Below are positions 1 to 8,990 of a DNA stretch of 64,000 nt, piece after piece. The notes beneath the pieces are model-generated. The model saw only the letters and a program-made list of their open reading frames with translations. It did no database searches and was not told where the DNA came from. This DNA is from Caproicibacterium amylolyticum. GTDB lineage: Bacteria; Bacillota; Clostridia; Oscillospirales; Acutalibacteraceae. The translations under genes were made by a program, and so were the position numbers. Location of the stretch: the NCBI RefSeq assembly GCF_014467055.1, contig NZ_CP060696.1, positions 1,798,001 to 1,862,000 on the forward strand. Direction: 5' to 3'. Each line of letters begins with the position of its first letter. The stretch's first letter is position 1.

Positions 1-764
1 TCAGCATGGAGCTAACCAAAAAGACTGCGGCAGGTAGCCCAGCCACAATTTCCACTTCCCGCGATTCAGACACGATTGTAAAATCAGTTAAGCAATTTGT
101 GGATGACTATAACACTTTGGTTAAGGCGCTTCGTGACCAGACAGACTCTGACGCTACCTACCGTAAATATGCTCCGCTAACTGATGCGCAAAAAGCAGAA
201 ATGAAAGACAGCGAAATTACCTCATGGGAAAAGAATGCAAAGACCGGTCTTCTCCGCAATGATGATGATATTTTATCTTTCCTAAATGACATGCGCTCCG
301 CTTTATACACAAAGCCCACCAATTCAAACTATGCAATGTACGATATTGGCATTGAAACAGAAGAATATTCTTCCGGCAGCAGTTCTCTTGGCACACTGAC
401 TTTTGACGAAACTGCATTCCGTAAAGCTCTTTCAGATGACCCCCAGTCCGTTGCCAATCTTTTTACAGACAAAGAATCCGGTGTAGCATCACAGTTAAGC
501 AGCATTTGTGATGCTACAGCAAAAGTCAGTTTGTCCAGTCCCGGCTCTCTGGTTCAGTTAGCTGGTGTTACAACCAAATCTTGGTCCACTAAAAATAATG
601 ATATTTACAACCAGATTAAAGATATTGATGACAAAATTACCGACTTAAAAGCAAAATATGAGGACGAGCGCACACGTTATTGGAACAAGTTTAACAGTAT
701 GGAAGCTATTCTTTCCAACTATAATTCACAGTCCAGTTGGCTTACATCTCAGTTTAGTTCCTGA
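1..764 (+). CDS. fliD: Flagellar hook-associated protein 2 (filament cap), 3' part
   Basis: This is the C-terminal ~250 residues of FliD; the start lies before the window. FliD caps the growing flagellar filament and helps fold exported flagellin outside the cell. Family features visible are the VKQFVDDYNTLV segment typical of the FliD C-terminal domain, a 'LTFDETAFRKALSDDP' segment, and a coiled-coil-prone end (IDDKITDLKAKYEDERTRYWNKF) followed by the usual short tail after an SQSSWLTSQ stretch. It is followed 32 bp later by fliS, the usual fliD-fliS order. Identification is secure; only the N-terminal half is missing. Confidence 0.93.
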   Translation, partial: SMELTKKTAAGSPATISTSRDSDTIVKSVKQFVDDYNTLVKALRDQTDSDATYRKYAPLTDAQKAEMKDSEITSWEKNAKTGLLRNDDDILSFLNDMRSALYTKPTNSNYAMYDIGIETEEYSSGSSSLGTLTFDETAFRKALSDDPQSVANLFTDKESGVASQLSSICDATAKVSLSSPGSLVQLAGVTTKSWSTKNNDIYNQIKDIDDKITDLKAKYEDERTRYWNKFNSMEAILSNYNSQSSWLTSQFSS

Positions 765-796
765 TATTCCCGATACAAACACAATGAGGTGATTTT

Positions 797-1198
797 TTGG
801 CTATTAACCCTTATGAAGCTTATCAGAAAAAATCCGTAATGACAATGACCCCGGGCGAAATGCTCTCAAAGCTTTACGATAAAGTAATCAAAGAACTGTC
901 CGCTGCCAAAATCGACCTTGATAAAAAAGACCTTCATTTGTACGCGAAAATTGATGATTCGCTGCAAAAGGCACAAACTGTGCTGAAATACTTAAAAACG
1001 ACACTTGATTTCAAATATGACATTGCAAAAAACCTGGATATGTTGTATGATTATTTCATAAGTCAGATTATGCAGGCATATGTCCATAAAGATTCCGCTC
1101 CATTGGAAGAAATTATTCCAATGATATCTGAACTTCAAAGGACTTATGAGAAAGCGGACAAGCTTTCTCGCGGCAGTTCAGTCAGTGGACAGGCATAA
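797..1198 (+). CDS. fliS: Flagellin-specific chaperone FliS
   Basis: A 133-residue cytoplasmic protein of normal FliS length. FliS binds the C-terminus of unassembled flagellin, prevents premature polymerisation and hands it to the export gate. The N-terminus MAINPYEAYQKKSVMTMTPG and the following LSKLYDKVIKELSAA helix are characteristic of the family. The start is TTG, chosen because a GAGGTG Shine-Dalgarno lies just upstream and the frame begins with the conserved N-terminus. It sits between fliD and flgB in one plus-strand run. Confidence 0.93.
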   Translation: MAINPYEAYQKKSVMTMTPGEMLSKLYDKVIKELSAAKIDLDKKDLHLYAKIDDSLQKAQTVLKYLKTTLDFKYDIAKNLDMLYDYFISQIMQAYVHKDSAPLEEIIPMISELQRTYEKADKLSRGSSVSGQA

Positions 1199-1230
1199 TT
1201 CATTTTCTTCATGAAAGCGAGGGATTTTCG

Positions 1231-1596
1231 TTGCTCTTTGATACAAAAGCTTTTCATGCACTGGAAGGCGGTTTAAACGCTAGCTGGCTTCAGCAGCAAG
1301 TTCTTCAACAAAATATTTCCAATGTGGAAACACCTAATTATAAATGTAAAAGTGTTAAGTTTGAAGATATGCTTAACTCAAACATGGCTAACACCTCTAC
1401 ATCCGGTGATTATGCATTTAAAACGAGCGTTGATACAGAAGAAAATACTCAAAATCGTTTGGACGGCAACAATGTAGACACCGATTCACAAAGTTTGGAA
1501 CTGTACAAAAGCTATGTACAGTATTCCTATCTAACAAATAAAATGAACTCTCAGTTCAACAACTTTAAGTATGTGTTGAACAATGCATTTAAATAA
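1231..1596 (+). CDS. flgB: Flagellar basal-body rod protein FlgB
   Basis: A 121-residue proximal rod protein that joins the MS ring to the distal rod. The N-terminal segment with the conserved 'QQVLQQNISNVETPNYK' signature of flagellar rod proteins (residues ~21-38) and the C-terminal helix ending in NAFK are visible. The start is TTG with GAGGG upstream. It is followed 13 bp later by flgC. In many Firmicutes flgB opens the large fla/che operon; here it follows fliS instead. Confidence 0.92.
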   Translation: MLFDTKAFHALEGGLNASWLQQQVLQQNISNVETPNYKCKSVKFEDMLNSNMANTSTSGDYAFKTSVDTEENTQNRLDGNNVDTDSQSLELYKSYVQYSYLTNKMNSQFNNFKYVLNNAFK

Positions 1597-1609
1597 GGAG
1601 GCGTGACCA

Positions 1610-2059
1610 ATGGCTTTTCTGGGTTCTATGGATATTGCCGGCAGCGCACTGACTGCTGAACGCTACCGCATGAATACCATTATGCAAAATATCTCAAATG
1701 CCAGTATCCCCGCTGAAAAAGGTAAAGAACCTTATCGCCGCAAACAGTTGGTTTTTCAGGAGCGTCCTCTTACTTTTCAGGAATCGTTGCAGGACGCGCA
1801 GAATACACTGGATACAGGTAAAAGCGGCGGTGTCCGGGTAAGTCAGATTGTAGAGAGTGACCGCGATTTTAAACCTGTTTATGACCCTGATAACCCTAAC
1901 GCAAATGCACAGGGCTATGTAATGTACCCAAATGTGGATACCACAGAAGAACGGACAGACTTACTAGCCTCTTCTAATGCTTATTCTGCCAATCTGACTG
2001 CATTAAGTGTTGTAAAAGCTATGTCAATGAAGGCCCTCTCTATTGGTGGCAATTCCTGA
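1610..2059 (+). CDS. flgC: Flagellar basal-body rod protein FlgC
   Basis: A 149-residue proximal rod protein. The N-terminal 'AERYRMNTIMQNISNAS' segment is the rod-protein signature and the C-terminal 'SSNAYSANLTALSVVKAM' helix is typical of FlgC. It has an AAGGAGG Shine-Dalgarno directly before its ATG. The usual downstream neighbours fliE and fliF are absent; a terminator follows the stop codon. Confidence 0.93.
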   Translation: MAFLGSMDIAGSALTAERYRMNTIMQNISNASIPAEKGKEPYRRKQLVFQERPLTFQESLQDAQNTLDTGKSGGVRVSQIVESDRDFKPVYDPDNPNANAQGYVMYPNVDTTEERTDLLASSNAYSANLTALSVVKAMSMKALSIGGNS

Positions 2060-2070
2060 TCATTTTGTGT

Positions 2071-2108
2071 AATAAAGACAGGTAGGCATTCGTCTGCCTG
2101 TCTTTATT
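2071..2108 (+). terminator. Rho-independent terminator after flgC
   Basis: An inverted repeat with arms AATAAAGACAGG and CCTGTCTTTATT, extended inward by TAG/CTG, lies 12 bp after the flgC stop. It should end the fliD-fliS-flgB-flgC transcript. Confidence 0.75.
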
Positions 2109-2145
2109 GTGTTGCTCTATTACTTTAGTAAAGGAGGTCTGCTGA

Positions 2146-2619
2146 TTGCAGAATATGGATACAGAGTACTTCGCGCAGCGGATTCAGTGTTCCAGAAACG
2201 ATAAGCAGGAATGTCTGCAAACAATTTATACAATGGCTGAGTTCGCTTTTGTCGCACACGGGGGTGGTATCCGCGCAGTAGATGACTTCCTTGCCAGCAG
2301 CCGTGCCAAAAATGCCGGACCATTTCTAGAAAATGCAATTCAAATATACATGGATGCGAAATCTGTTGAACAGCTTCGCACCGTTCTTTATAACAGCATT
2401 GTCAGTTCTAACCTTAGCGGTCTGCAGTTTTTAAACTCTGTAATTGTCACTGAAGTGCTGGCTGCCCTGCGTGAAGGCGAAGATATCGATTTCATTTTTA
2501 CTTTTCTGGTTCCTTCTTTTTTTGGAATTGATTTTGAAGATTCTGTGCGGCAAGCCTTTCAAAACTATCGGCGCATTGCCCAGCTGCGTCAGCGAGACAG
2601 TAAAAGCGCAAGCGTTTAA
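2146..2619 (+). CDS. Uncharacterised protein at the flagellar locus, weakly MotA-like
   Basis: A 157-residue soluble protein without signal peptide or membrane segment. I cannot name the family. The pattern 'TMAEFAFVAHGGGIRAVDDFL', then 'ENAIQIYMDAKSVEQLRTVL', then 'VTEVLAALREGEDI' resembles by eye the cytoplasmic helices of MotA stators (A..AR..G...L, FL.....D), but the membrane helices are missing; this is a weak inference. The TTG start is preferred over ATG at 2155 because AAGGAGG lies 8 bases before the TTG. It stands alone between two terminators, so it has its own transcript. Confidence 0.6.
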   Translation: MQNMDTEYFAQRIQCSRNDKQECLQTIYTMAEFAFVAHGGGIRAVDDFLASSRAKNAGPFLENAIQIYMDAKSVEQLRTVLYNSIVSSNLSGLQFLNSVIVTEVLAALREGEDIDFIFTFLVPSFFGIDFEDSVRQAFQNYRRIAQLRQRDSKSASV

Positions 2620-2644
2620 TTTTTTCAACAAGAATAATTTCTTA

Positions 2645-2695
2645 TAAAAAAGCAAGGCTCACAATAGGAACATAGCTGTGAGCCTTGCTTTTTTG
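2645..2695. terminator. Bidirectional terminator between convergent genes
   Basis: A 13-bp perfect stem, AAGCAAGGCTCAC paired with GTGAGCCTTGCTT (2650-2662 and 2678-2690), is flanked by A-rich and T-rich tracts. It separates the plus-strand 157-residue gene from the minus-strand EAL/HDOD gene and can serve both. Confidence 0.85.
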
Positions 2696-2704
2696 ACTTT
2701 AGAA

Positions 2705-3979
2705 TCAATCTGTTTTATCTTCTTCGTCGTCGCTGTTGCCATCCGATTTTTGATCTTCAAACGGATTCATCAGATCATCCCAGATATCATTGACATACTC
2801 GACGCACTCCAAATATTTCTGTGCAATAAACGTCATGCTAAGGTCAAGTGTCGCAGCTGCATTTGCAACCGCGTGCCAATCTGCATCTTCATATTTTACA
2901 ACCAAACGCAGCAGCGCCCCGCTCTTTCCTTCGCCTGTAAGCAAACCGGCTTTCAGTTCTTCGGAAACCGGAAGTGCCTCCAATGCACTCTCAAGCGGCA
3001 CCTGCAGCAATGTATCCAGAGTAGAGAACATGCCCAACAGATACGCTTCCGAACGAGCAAGAGGAAAATCCGGCAGGAAATCGACAAGTGCCTGGCACAT
3101 ACTGCCGCGCAGGAAAGCAGTGCGAATCAATTCGTTGTTTGCACTGTCCTCTTCCCCGCTGAAACTCATCAGGTAAACCCATTGTTTCAGCTGACCGATG
3201 CCAAGAATCATCAATGCCTGCATTACGGATGTAACTTTATTGCTCAAAGCAAAATAACTGGAGTTCACCATTTTCAGCAGCGCATATGTAAGTGTAACAT
3301 CCTGACTAATGATGCGCTCAATGTCGTCCATATTAGGTTCTTCTCTGGTAGCAGCAACCATTAGCTGGAAGAAGTTTGTCTGTAAATGATCCATACGGCG
3401 CACATTTGTGCTCAGCAGATTTGCAACATTCTTGCCCTGATAGAAATCCACCTGCAATTCGTTTGCTTTCTCCATAGCCTTTTCTGTGTTCACATTGTAC
3501 GCTGCAACCTGTTTGCCAAAGCTGCGTGCAACGCTCACCAACTGTGCAATGTTCGGGTCAGACGGATTGGAAAAATTAATTTTGATAATCGTGATATTGT
3601 CCAGAATACCGAAACAGCGCGGGGTAAACTCAAAATTCATCAATGCCAGCCGATAGCCCTGCTTTTTATAACGGCAAATAATTCGTTGTGCCAATGGATG
3701 AACGATGACATTATCCTCAATTTGAATTACCAAGCGCTTTTCAGAAAAAATGCGTGGAATGTTTTTCATCAAAAGATTAGGCGTAAAGGTAACAAATGCA
3801 TCCTTATCACCCAGGAAATTGTTCTGGTCAAGTCCCATAAAAAAATCCTGAATCGCGTTTGCTGCACGCGTATCCTGCTGATTATAAAGAGAAGACTCGT
3901 TCTCTTGAAACATAACTTCATATGCAACGACTTTTTTTTCACGATTCATAATCGGTTGACGGACAATACAAGTTTCCAT
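2705..3979 (-). CDS. EAL-HDOD signalling protein with degenerate EAL domain
   Basis: A 424-residue cytoplasmic protein combining an N-terminal EAL-type domain (~1-195) and an HDOD domain (~200-400, with 'SQDVTLTYALLKMVNSSYF' and 'VMQALMILGIGQLKQWVYLM'). The layout is that of YuxH-type proteins. The catalytic EAL motif is replaced by EVM (VVAYEVMFQ), and the DDFG region reads MNFEF, so c-di-GMP hydrolysis is unlikely; the domain may bind ligand or act structurally. It lies between flagellar and chemotaxis genes, which suggests a role in motility signalling. The C-terminus is a very acidic tail (SDGNSDDEEDKTD). The start has a GGGAGGA Shine-Dalgarno. Confidence 0.85.
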   Translation of the reverse strand: METCIVRQPIMNREKKVVAYEVMFQENESSLYNQQDTRAANAIQDFFMGLDQNNFLGDKDAFVTFTPNLLMKNIPRIFSEKRLVIQIEDNVIVHPLAQRIICRYKKQGYRLALMNFEFTPRCFGILDNITIIKINFSNPSDPNIAQLVSVARSFGKQVAAYNVNTEKAMEKANELQVDFYQGKNVANLLSTNVRRMDHLQTNFFQLMVAATREEPNMDDIERIISQDVTLTYALLKMVNSSYFALSNKVTSVMQALMILGIGQLKQWVYLMSFSGEEDSANNELIRTAFLRGSMCQALVDFLPDFPLARSEAYLLGMFSTLDTLLQVPLESALEALPVSEELKAGLLTGEGKSGALLRLVVKYEDADWHAVANAAATLDLSMTFIAQKYLECVEYVNDIWDDLMNPFEDQKSDGNSDDEEDKTD

Positions 3980-4036
3980 TTTATGGATTCCTCCCTGAAT
4001 TTTATATCATATTTGAACTTCACAATTCACACAGCA

Positions 4037-4831
4037 TCATATGCCCAGTGACTGACGATATTCTTCCAGACACATTTGTTTTTCATTCATGACTTTCGCA
4101 TAGTCTTTACCAACGTAGCGGAAGTGCCACGGTTCATAAATGACACCGGTGATTTTCTCTTTATCCTTGGGATATCGCAGAACAAAACCATATTCCCAAG
4201 AATTTTTCTGCAGCCACGCATAAGCCGGTGTTTTCACAAACCTGCTGTCCAACGTCTGGTAAGATGTTGTTACAATATCCAGTGCCAAACCTGTGTGATG
4301 TTCACTCTCACCTGCCGGCTGAACAGATACCGGTGTACCGGAGGCAAAACTTTCAGCGTGATAGAGTTGCTTTTGCTGTGAAACACTGCGGTAGGCTGAA
4401 CAGACCTTCAGCGCAACATCATCGTTTTGTGCTGCACGGAACATTTCTTCCAATTCTGCTTCAATACGTTCATCCACACGGGAACCGTCTTTTCTGGTAG
4501 TCAGTGCAACTGCAAAATCAGTTGGCAGCGGCGAACTGCGGTTAACCAGTATCAGCCGCCAATCCGCAGCAAGTGCGGCTGTTTTCTGAGCCGAATCACT
4601 ATCACTGGAAGCAGCAACACTAGGCACACTCGCAGTCTGGACACTGGCTGCAGAAGTGCTGCTCTTTGTTTCTTTTGCTGCTACAGTTGACATATTGACT
4701 TTGTAAAAGAAAAGCAGCGCAATACCGATTAAACACATCAGCCAACTCATGCGTGAATTTCTTCGTTTGAGCCGCTTTTCCCTTTTTTCCTCCTCCTGCA
4801 TGCGCTGATGCCGGCGTTCCATGTAATTCAT
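4037..4831 (-). CDS. Membrane-anchored D-alanyl-D-alanine carboxypeptidase (M15B, VanY-like)
   Basis: A 264-residue cell-wall peptidase. A strongly basic N-terminus (~1-27) is followed by one membrane segment (~30-45, MCLIGIALLFFYKV), a Ser/Ala-rich linker and the M15 catalytic domain. Zinc and catalytic motifs are present: SEHHTGLALDI and EPWHFRYVG, with SAYRS preceding. It would trim the terminal D-Ala of peptidoglycan peptides. Its ATG overlaps the end of the FlhB-like gene by 4 bases, indicating translational coupling to flagellar-type genes; wall remodelling during flagellum assembly is an inference. Confidence 0.88.
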   Translation of the reverse strand: MNYMERRHQRMQEEEKREKRLKRRNSRMSWLMCLIGIALLFFYKVNMSTVAAKETKSSTSAASVQTASVPSVAASSDSDSAQKTAALAADWRLILVNRSSPLPTDFAVALTTRKDGSRVDERIEAELEEMFRAAQNDDVALKVCSAYRSVSQQKQLYHAESFASGTPVSVQPAGESEHHTGLALDIVTTSYQTLDSRFVKTPAYAWLQKNSWEYGFVLRYPKDKEKITGVIYEPWHFRYVGKDYAKVMNEKQMCLEEYRQSLGI

Positions 4832-5184
4832 GACACAGGCGGCTCCTTTCCTGCTGGACTGTCAGTTTGCTGTGGATTCGGCTTTGCCGCAGGTTTCTGC
4901 GGCAAACCATCCGGATTCTTAACCGTATCTGCGAGCTTTAGAATTTCCACATAAATTTTAGCGATTGCTTCATACAGTTCGGGCGGAATTGTAGTGCCAA
5001 CCTGCAGCATGCACATCATTGAAGCTGCGCTGTCATCCCGATATACAGGGATTCCGCGTTCTTCCGCAATATCAATAATCCGCTCCGCAATTTCTCCATA
5101 GCCGGAAGCAATCACGACCGGCGCTTTATCATCCTCCGGATTATATTTCAGAGCGACCGCTTTTTCTTCTTCAGATCTTGACAT
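4828..5184 (-). CDS. Stand-alone FlhB C-terminal-like protein (YlqH/FlhX type)
   Basis: A ~118-residue protein matching only the cytoplasmic C-terminal domain of FlhB, the export-specificity switch. The body 'VALKYNPEDDKAPVVIASG' to 'PPELYEAIAKIYVEIL' follows FlhB-C, but the autocleavage NPTH motif and membrane helices are absent. ATG at 5184 is chosen because AAGGA lies 9 bases upstream; GTG at 5190 is also open. It overlaps the gene before it by 14 bases and the peptidase after it by 4. The pairing with a FliK-like gene resembles B. subtilis ylqG-ylqH. Confidence 0.85.
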   Translation of the reverse strand: MSRSEEEKAVALKYNPEDDKAPVVIASGYGEIAERIIDIAEERGIPVYRDDSAASMMCMLQVGTTIPPELYEAIAKIYVEILKLADTVKNPDGLPQKPAAKPNPQQTDSPAGKEPPVS

Positions 5185-6580
5185 CCACACCAGTCCTTCT
5201 GTATGGTAAAGTTTTGAATACCTGCATCAGGGAGCGTGGATTCTGCAGTTCCTTAACCTGAATCGCACCGGCATAATAAGAAGTCGGCTTTAAAATTGCA
5301 GATACTGTCTGCCCAAATTTCTGGTATGACTTTACCAGCGGCGGCGGACAGTAAAGCGTAAAGTCCACCTCATTGTTTTTTTCATAAACTTCTGCTTCAA
5401 AGCGGCCAAATGCCTCTATGTCAATAACCAGCAGAACGTGAATCCCCTTCTCCTCGTCCTGCTTTTCCCCGCGGTCCTGGCTTTGCGGGTCAATCCAAAT
5501 TTCCGCAAAAGAGCGCAGGTCCTCATACGCCATCGGAATAACAAAATGCAGCAGCGGCGTAAAATTGCTCGGCGAAGAAAGCAGGCTGCGGATGATTTTT
5601 TCCATACGGCCCTGCTCAGCCTCACTGACCTTTCCCTGCGCTTCACCGGAAAGCAGCTTCACCAGAGTATCCATTACTTTAGAAGAAGCGATCTCCGACT
5701 TTTTATCAGCTTCATCCGCAGCATGCAGGTATTCGGTAAGCAGTGCTTTAAACTGTCCCCGCGTCCTGAAATCCAACAGCCGCCAAACTTCGATTGCACT
5801 CTCCTGCAGAAACTGTTTGTTGCTGTTGTGGCGGGAAAGATTGTAAATCGTTATAGAAACAACTTTTTCCAGTTTCTGTGAAAAAAGCACACTGTTCCGA
5901 ACATTCTGCAGCAAAGAAAGTGCATCCTGCTTCAACTGCTGAAACTGCTGCTCAGAATCCGGCGCACGAAAGCGTTCTGCCAGCTGCTCCAGCCGCGGTG
6001 CCAAACTTTTGCTGGAGGAAAGCTTGTCCGCAAGAAATGAAAAGCTGTTTGCTACTGCATCCCGAATATCCTTGTTCCCTATATAATGATTGAGCGCCCG
6101 CAACAGATTGGCAATCGCCGGCTGAATTTCGGCACCCTGCCCTGCTTCGCTGCTAACCTGACGCAGCAGTGTAAAAAGTTCGCCGCGAAACGAAGTGGCA
6201 GCCTGCTCCTGCGATATCATTTCCTGCGCCACTTCATCCGGCTTAACCAACATCAGCTCAAAAAGATTTTCAATCTCATCCGTAACCGTCTGGTTATTTG
6301 CCGGAAGAAGCTTAAAAATTTCCTCCAGCATAAAAATATTTTTCAGATAAGTTTCTGTAACCGAAGGATCTTTCAGCAGATTTTCAAGGATATTGGGGCT
6401 TCCCTCTTTTACAAGGCCGGTATTTTGCTTCAAAATACCGGTTTGCGCGGTGGTCTGCGCAATTTTTGCAATATCCTGCATCTGGAAAGGCGCGGTTGCT
6501 GCTGTACTTGTGCCGGCGCGAACCTGGGTCTGCTGGTTTTTATCTACCACGGGGCTGGTAATCTTTAAGATATCAGCCAA
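5171..6580 (-). CDS. FliK-like/YlqG-like flagellar locus protein
   Basis: A 469-residue soluble protein, mostly helical (residues ~70-350), with a C-terminal domain (~385-460, 'DIEAFGRFEAEVYEKNNEVD') that resembles the hook-length control domain of FliK. No signal peptide is present. It starts at TTG with GAGGTG upstream. Its stop overlaps the FlhB-C-like gene, matching the ylqG-ylqH arrangement, and FliK contacts FlhB-C in known systems. The assignment rests on the C-terminal pattern and context, so the exact function is uncertain. Confidence 0.65.
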   Translation of the reverse strand: MADILKITSPVVDKNQQTQVRAGTSTAATAPFQMQDIAKIAQTTAQTGILKQNTGLVKEGSPNILENLLKDPSVTETYLKNIFMLEEIFKLLPANNQTVTDEIENLFELMLVKPDEVAQEMISQEQAATSFRGELFTLLRQVSSEAGQGAEIQPAIANLLRALNHYIGNKDIRDAVANSFSFLADKLSSSKSLAPRLEQLAERFRAPDSEQQFQQLKQDALSLLQNVRNSVLFSQKLEKVVSITIYNLSRHNSNKQFLQESAIEVWRLLDFRTRGQFKALLTEYLHAADEADKKSEIASSKVMDTLVKLLSGEAQGKVSEAEQGRMEKIIRSLLSSPSNFTPLLHFVIPMAYEDLRSFAEIWIDPQSQDRGEKQDEEKGIHVLLVIDIEAFGRFEAEVYEKNNEVDFTLYCPPPLVKSYQKFGQTVSAILKPTSYYAGAIQVKELQNPRSLMQVFKTLPYRRTGVDVKI

Positions 6581-6723
6581 CGAATCACCTCATTTTTGTG
6601 ACCGTACCTGTCCGAAAAGGATTTTAACGGAACACAATATACTCTATATATAATTATCATATATTTTTTGTCTTTTCTCAACATTCACTATTAAGTTTTT
6701 AAAAAAAAATGCAATAATCTTTA

Positions 6724-6751
6724 TTGAGTGGGTTTTAACGATATGTATAAT
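6724..6751 (+). promoter_or_regulatory. Candidate sigmaA promoter for the che operon
   Basis: TTGAGT (6724-6729), a 16-bp spacer and a perfect TATAAT (6746-6751) lie about 135 bp before cheA. The 306-bp gap 6581-6886 is a divergent promoter region rich in A/T; no sigmaD-type flagellar promoter was recognised in it. Confidence 0.5.
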
Positions 6752-6886
6752 TCTTTTTTATTTTTGTAAAAAGTATTTGTTGGGTTTTGCTGCTATTTAT
6801 GGCAAATAGTTTTCTGCAAAATCTTTTACGCCATTTTCAGGAGCAGGACAATCCACCCAATTTCATTTAAAAAGGAGCAGGTAAAA

Positions 6887-8980
6887 ATGAGCACAGTAGA
6901 TTCAAGCATGGATTCTTTATTGGAAGCTTTCATCTATGAAACGACCTCTCTGCTGGACCAGTTGGATGAAATCATGCTGGACTCTGAAAAGCAGAAAAGC
7001 CTGAGTGAAGATAGCATCAACGAGATTTTCCGCATCATGCACACTACAAAAGGTTCTGCTGCAATGATGAGCTTCAGTGAAATCTCCAACCTTGCCCATT
7101 CGGTAGAGGACGTGTTCTTCCTGATTCGTGAAGACCCAACACGGCTCAACATGGTCTTTGACAACCTTTTCGACCTCATTTTTCAGTCCTCCGATTTCCT
7201 GCGTCAGGAAATTGAAGCAATTCAAAACAACGGCAGTGACTACACTGCCGCCGACCCCACCGACCTGATTAATCGTTTGGAAGAACAGGCCGCCATTATG
7301 AAGGGTGAACCCGCAAAAGCGAAGGCACCGGAAACTCCGGCTGCCGAAAGTGCTGCACCTGCCGCCAAGGAAGGAACTTCTGCCGTACCTACAGGTGATG
7401 ACATTACACAAATCCGGGTGTTCTTTGCTGATGAATCTCAGATGGAAAACATCCGCGCTTTTATGCTGATGACACAGTTGAAGGACCATTGTGATTTTCT
7501 GGACTCTGATCCGCCGCATCCGGAAACCGACTCCTCCCTGTGCGAGTCCATTGTTAAGAACGGCTTTGTTGTAATTCTCAAACCTTCCAATTCTCTAGAT
7601 GATGTAATCAAAGTGATTGAATCCACCAGCAGCATAAAATCCTATGAAGTTCTTGGCGCGGAAGAGGAAAAGTCGGCTGTTCAGGCAAAGTCTGAAAATC
7701 AAGATACTGCTCAGGCTGCACCGGCTGCCAAAAAAGAGAACAATACACCGGCCCAAACATCAGCCGCTTCCGGCAATTCCAACAGCGGCAATAAAGGTGT
7801 CAAGCAGAGCCTTATCAGCGTAAATCAGTCTAAACTGGACCATTTGATGGATCTGGTTGGCGAACTGGTTACCGCAGAATCGATGGTTTCCAGCAATCAG
7901 GACTTGGTCGGTTTGAAACTGGACAACTTTACAAAATCTTTCCGTGAACTTCGCAAGCTTACGGATGAGCTGCAGGATGTGGTCATGTCCATCCGCATGG
8001 TGCCTCTGACCGGCAACTTCCAGAAGATGAATCGAATCGTCCGCGATATGAGCAAAAAGTTGGATAAAAAGGTAGAACTTGTCACAGTCGGTGGTGACAC
8101 TGAGGTGGATAAAACCATCAACGACGCACTGACTGACCCATTTATGCACATGATTCGCAACTCCATGGACCACGCCATCGAATCCCCAGAGGAACGCCGC
8201 CAACTTGGCAAACCGGAAACCGGCACGATTACGCTTTCTGCCCGCAATGCAGGCGGTGAAATTCTGATTGATATTGCCGATGACGGCCGCGGTTTGGATA
8301 CTGCCGGAATTCTGGAAAAAGCAAAGCGCAACGGTATTCTAACCAAACCGGAAGAGGAATATACCGACAAAGAAATTTTCCACCTGATTATGCTCCCGGG
8401 CTTTTCCACGAATGAAAACGTAACGGAATACTCCGGCCGTGGTGTCGGCATGGATGTTGTCCGCAAAAACGTAGAAAATGTCGGCGGCAACATTTCTATT
8501 CATAGTGAAAAAAACAAAGGCACTACCTTTACATTAAAAATTCCGCTGACACTGGCAATCATGGATGTAATGGATATCTCTCTCGGCAAAACAACCTTCA
8601 GCGTACCCATTACCTCCATTAAGCAGTCCTTCAAACTGACAGACGACAGCCCAATAATGCACAACGCCGACGGCACTGATATGATTATGCTGCGTGGTGA
8701 GTGCTATCCGATTATTCGTCTGTATGAATACTTTAACATTCCCACCGAAGTAACAGACCTGAAAGACGGCATCGTTATTCAGGTGGAAAGCGGCAGTGAT
8801 ATTGCCTGCATCTTTGCAGACGAACTTCTCGGCGAACAGCAGGTGGTTGTCAAACCATTCCCGCCGTTCTTCAACAAATACAATCTAAAAAGCAGCGGAC
8901 TGTCCGGCTGTACCATCCTTGGCAACGGCAGCATCAGTCTGATTCTGGATATCCGCAATCTCCTGAATTCTGAAAGGTAA
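6887..8980 (+). CDS. cheA: Chemotaxis sensor histidine kinase CheA
   Basis: A 697-residue cytoplasmic kinase that phosphorylates CheY and CheB in response to chemoreceptors. Domains in order: Hpt/P1 with phosphorylatable His52 (FRIMHTTKGSAA), Ala/Pro linker, P2-like domain (~165-250), second linker, dimerisation domain P3 (~305-370), HATPase P4 with the N box (HMIRNSMDHAIE), DDGRGLD and GRGVGMDVV motifs, and a CheW-like P5 domain at the C-terminus. AAAGGAG precedes the ATG. It opens the cheA-cheW-cheR-cheB operon. Confidence 0.97.
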   Translation: MSTVDSSMDSLLEAFIYETTSLLDQLDEIMLDSEKQKSLSEDSINEIFRIMHTTKGSAAMMSFSEISNLAHSVEDVFFLIREDPTRLNMVFDNLFDLIFQSSDFLRQEIEAIQNNGSDYTAADPTDLINRLEEQAAIMKGEPAKAKAPETPAAESAAPAAKEGTSAVPTGDDITQIRVFFADESQMENIRAFMLMTQLKDHCDFLDSDPPHPETDSSLCESIVKNGFVVILKPSNSLDDVIKVIESTSSIKSYEVLGAEEEKSAVQAKSENQDTAQAAPAAKKENNTPAQTSAASGNSNSGNKGVKQSLISVNQSKLDHLMDLVGELVTAESMVSSNQDLVGLKLDNFTKSFRELRKLTDELQDVVMSIRMVPLTGNFQKMNRIVRDMSKKLDKKVELVTVGGDTEVDKTINDALTDPFMHMIRNSMDHAIESPEERRQLGKPETGTITLSARNAGGEILIDIADDGRGLDTAGILEKAKRNGILTKPEEEYTDKEIFHLIMLPGFSTNENVTEYSGRGVGMDVVRKNVENVGGNISIHSEKNKGTTFTLKIPLTLAIMDVMDISLGKTTFSVPITSIKQSFKLTDDSPIMHNADGTDMIMLRGECYPIIRLYEYFNIPTEVTDLKDGIVIQVESGSDIACIFADELLGEQQVVVKPFPPFFNKYNLKSSGLSGCTILGNGSISLILDIRNLLNSER

Positions 8981-8990
8981 GGTGAAAAAG

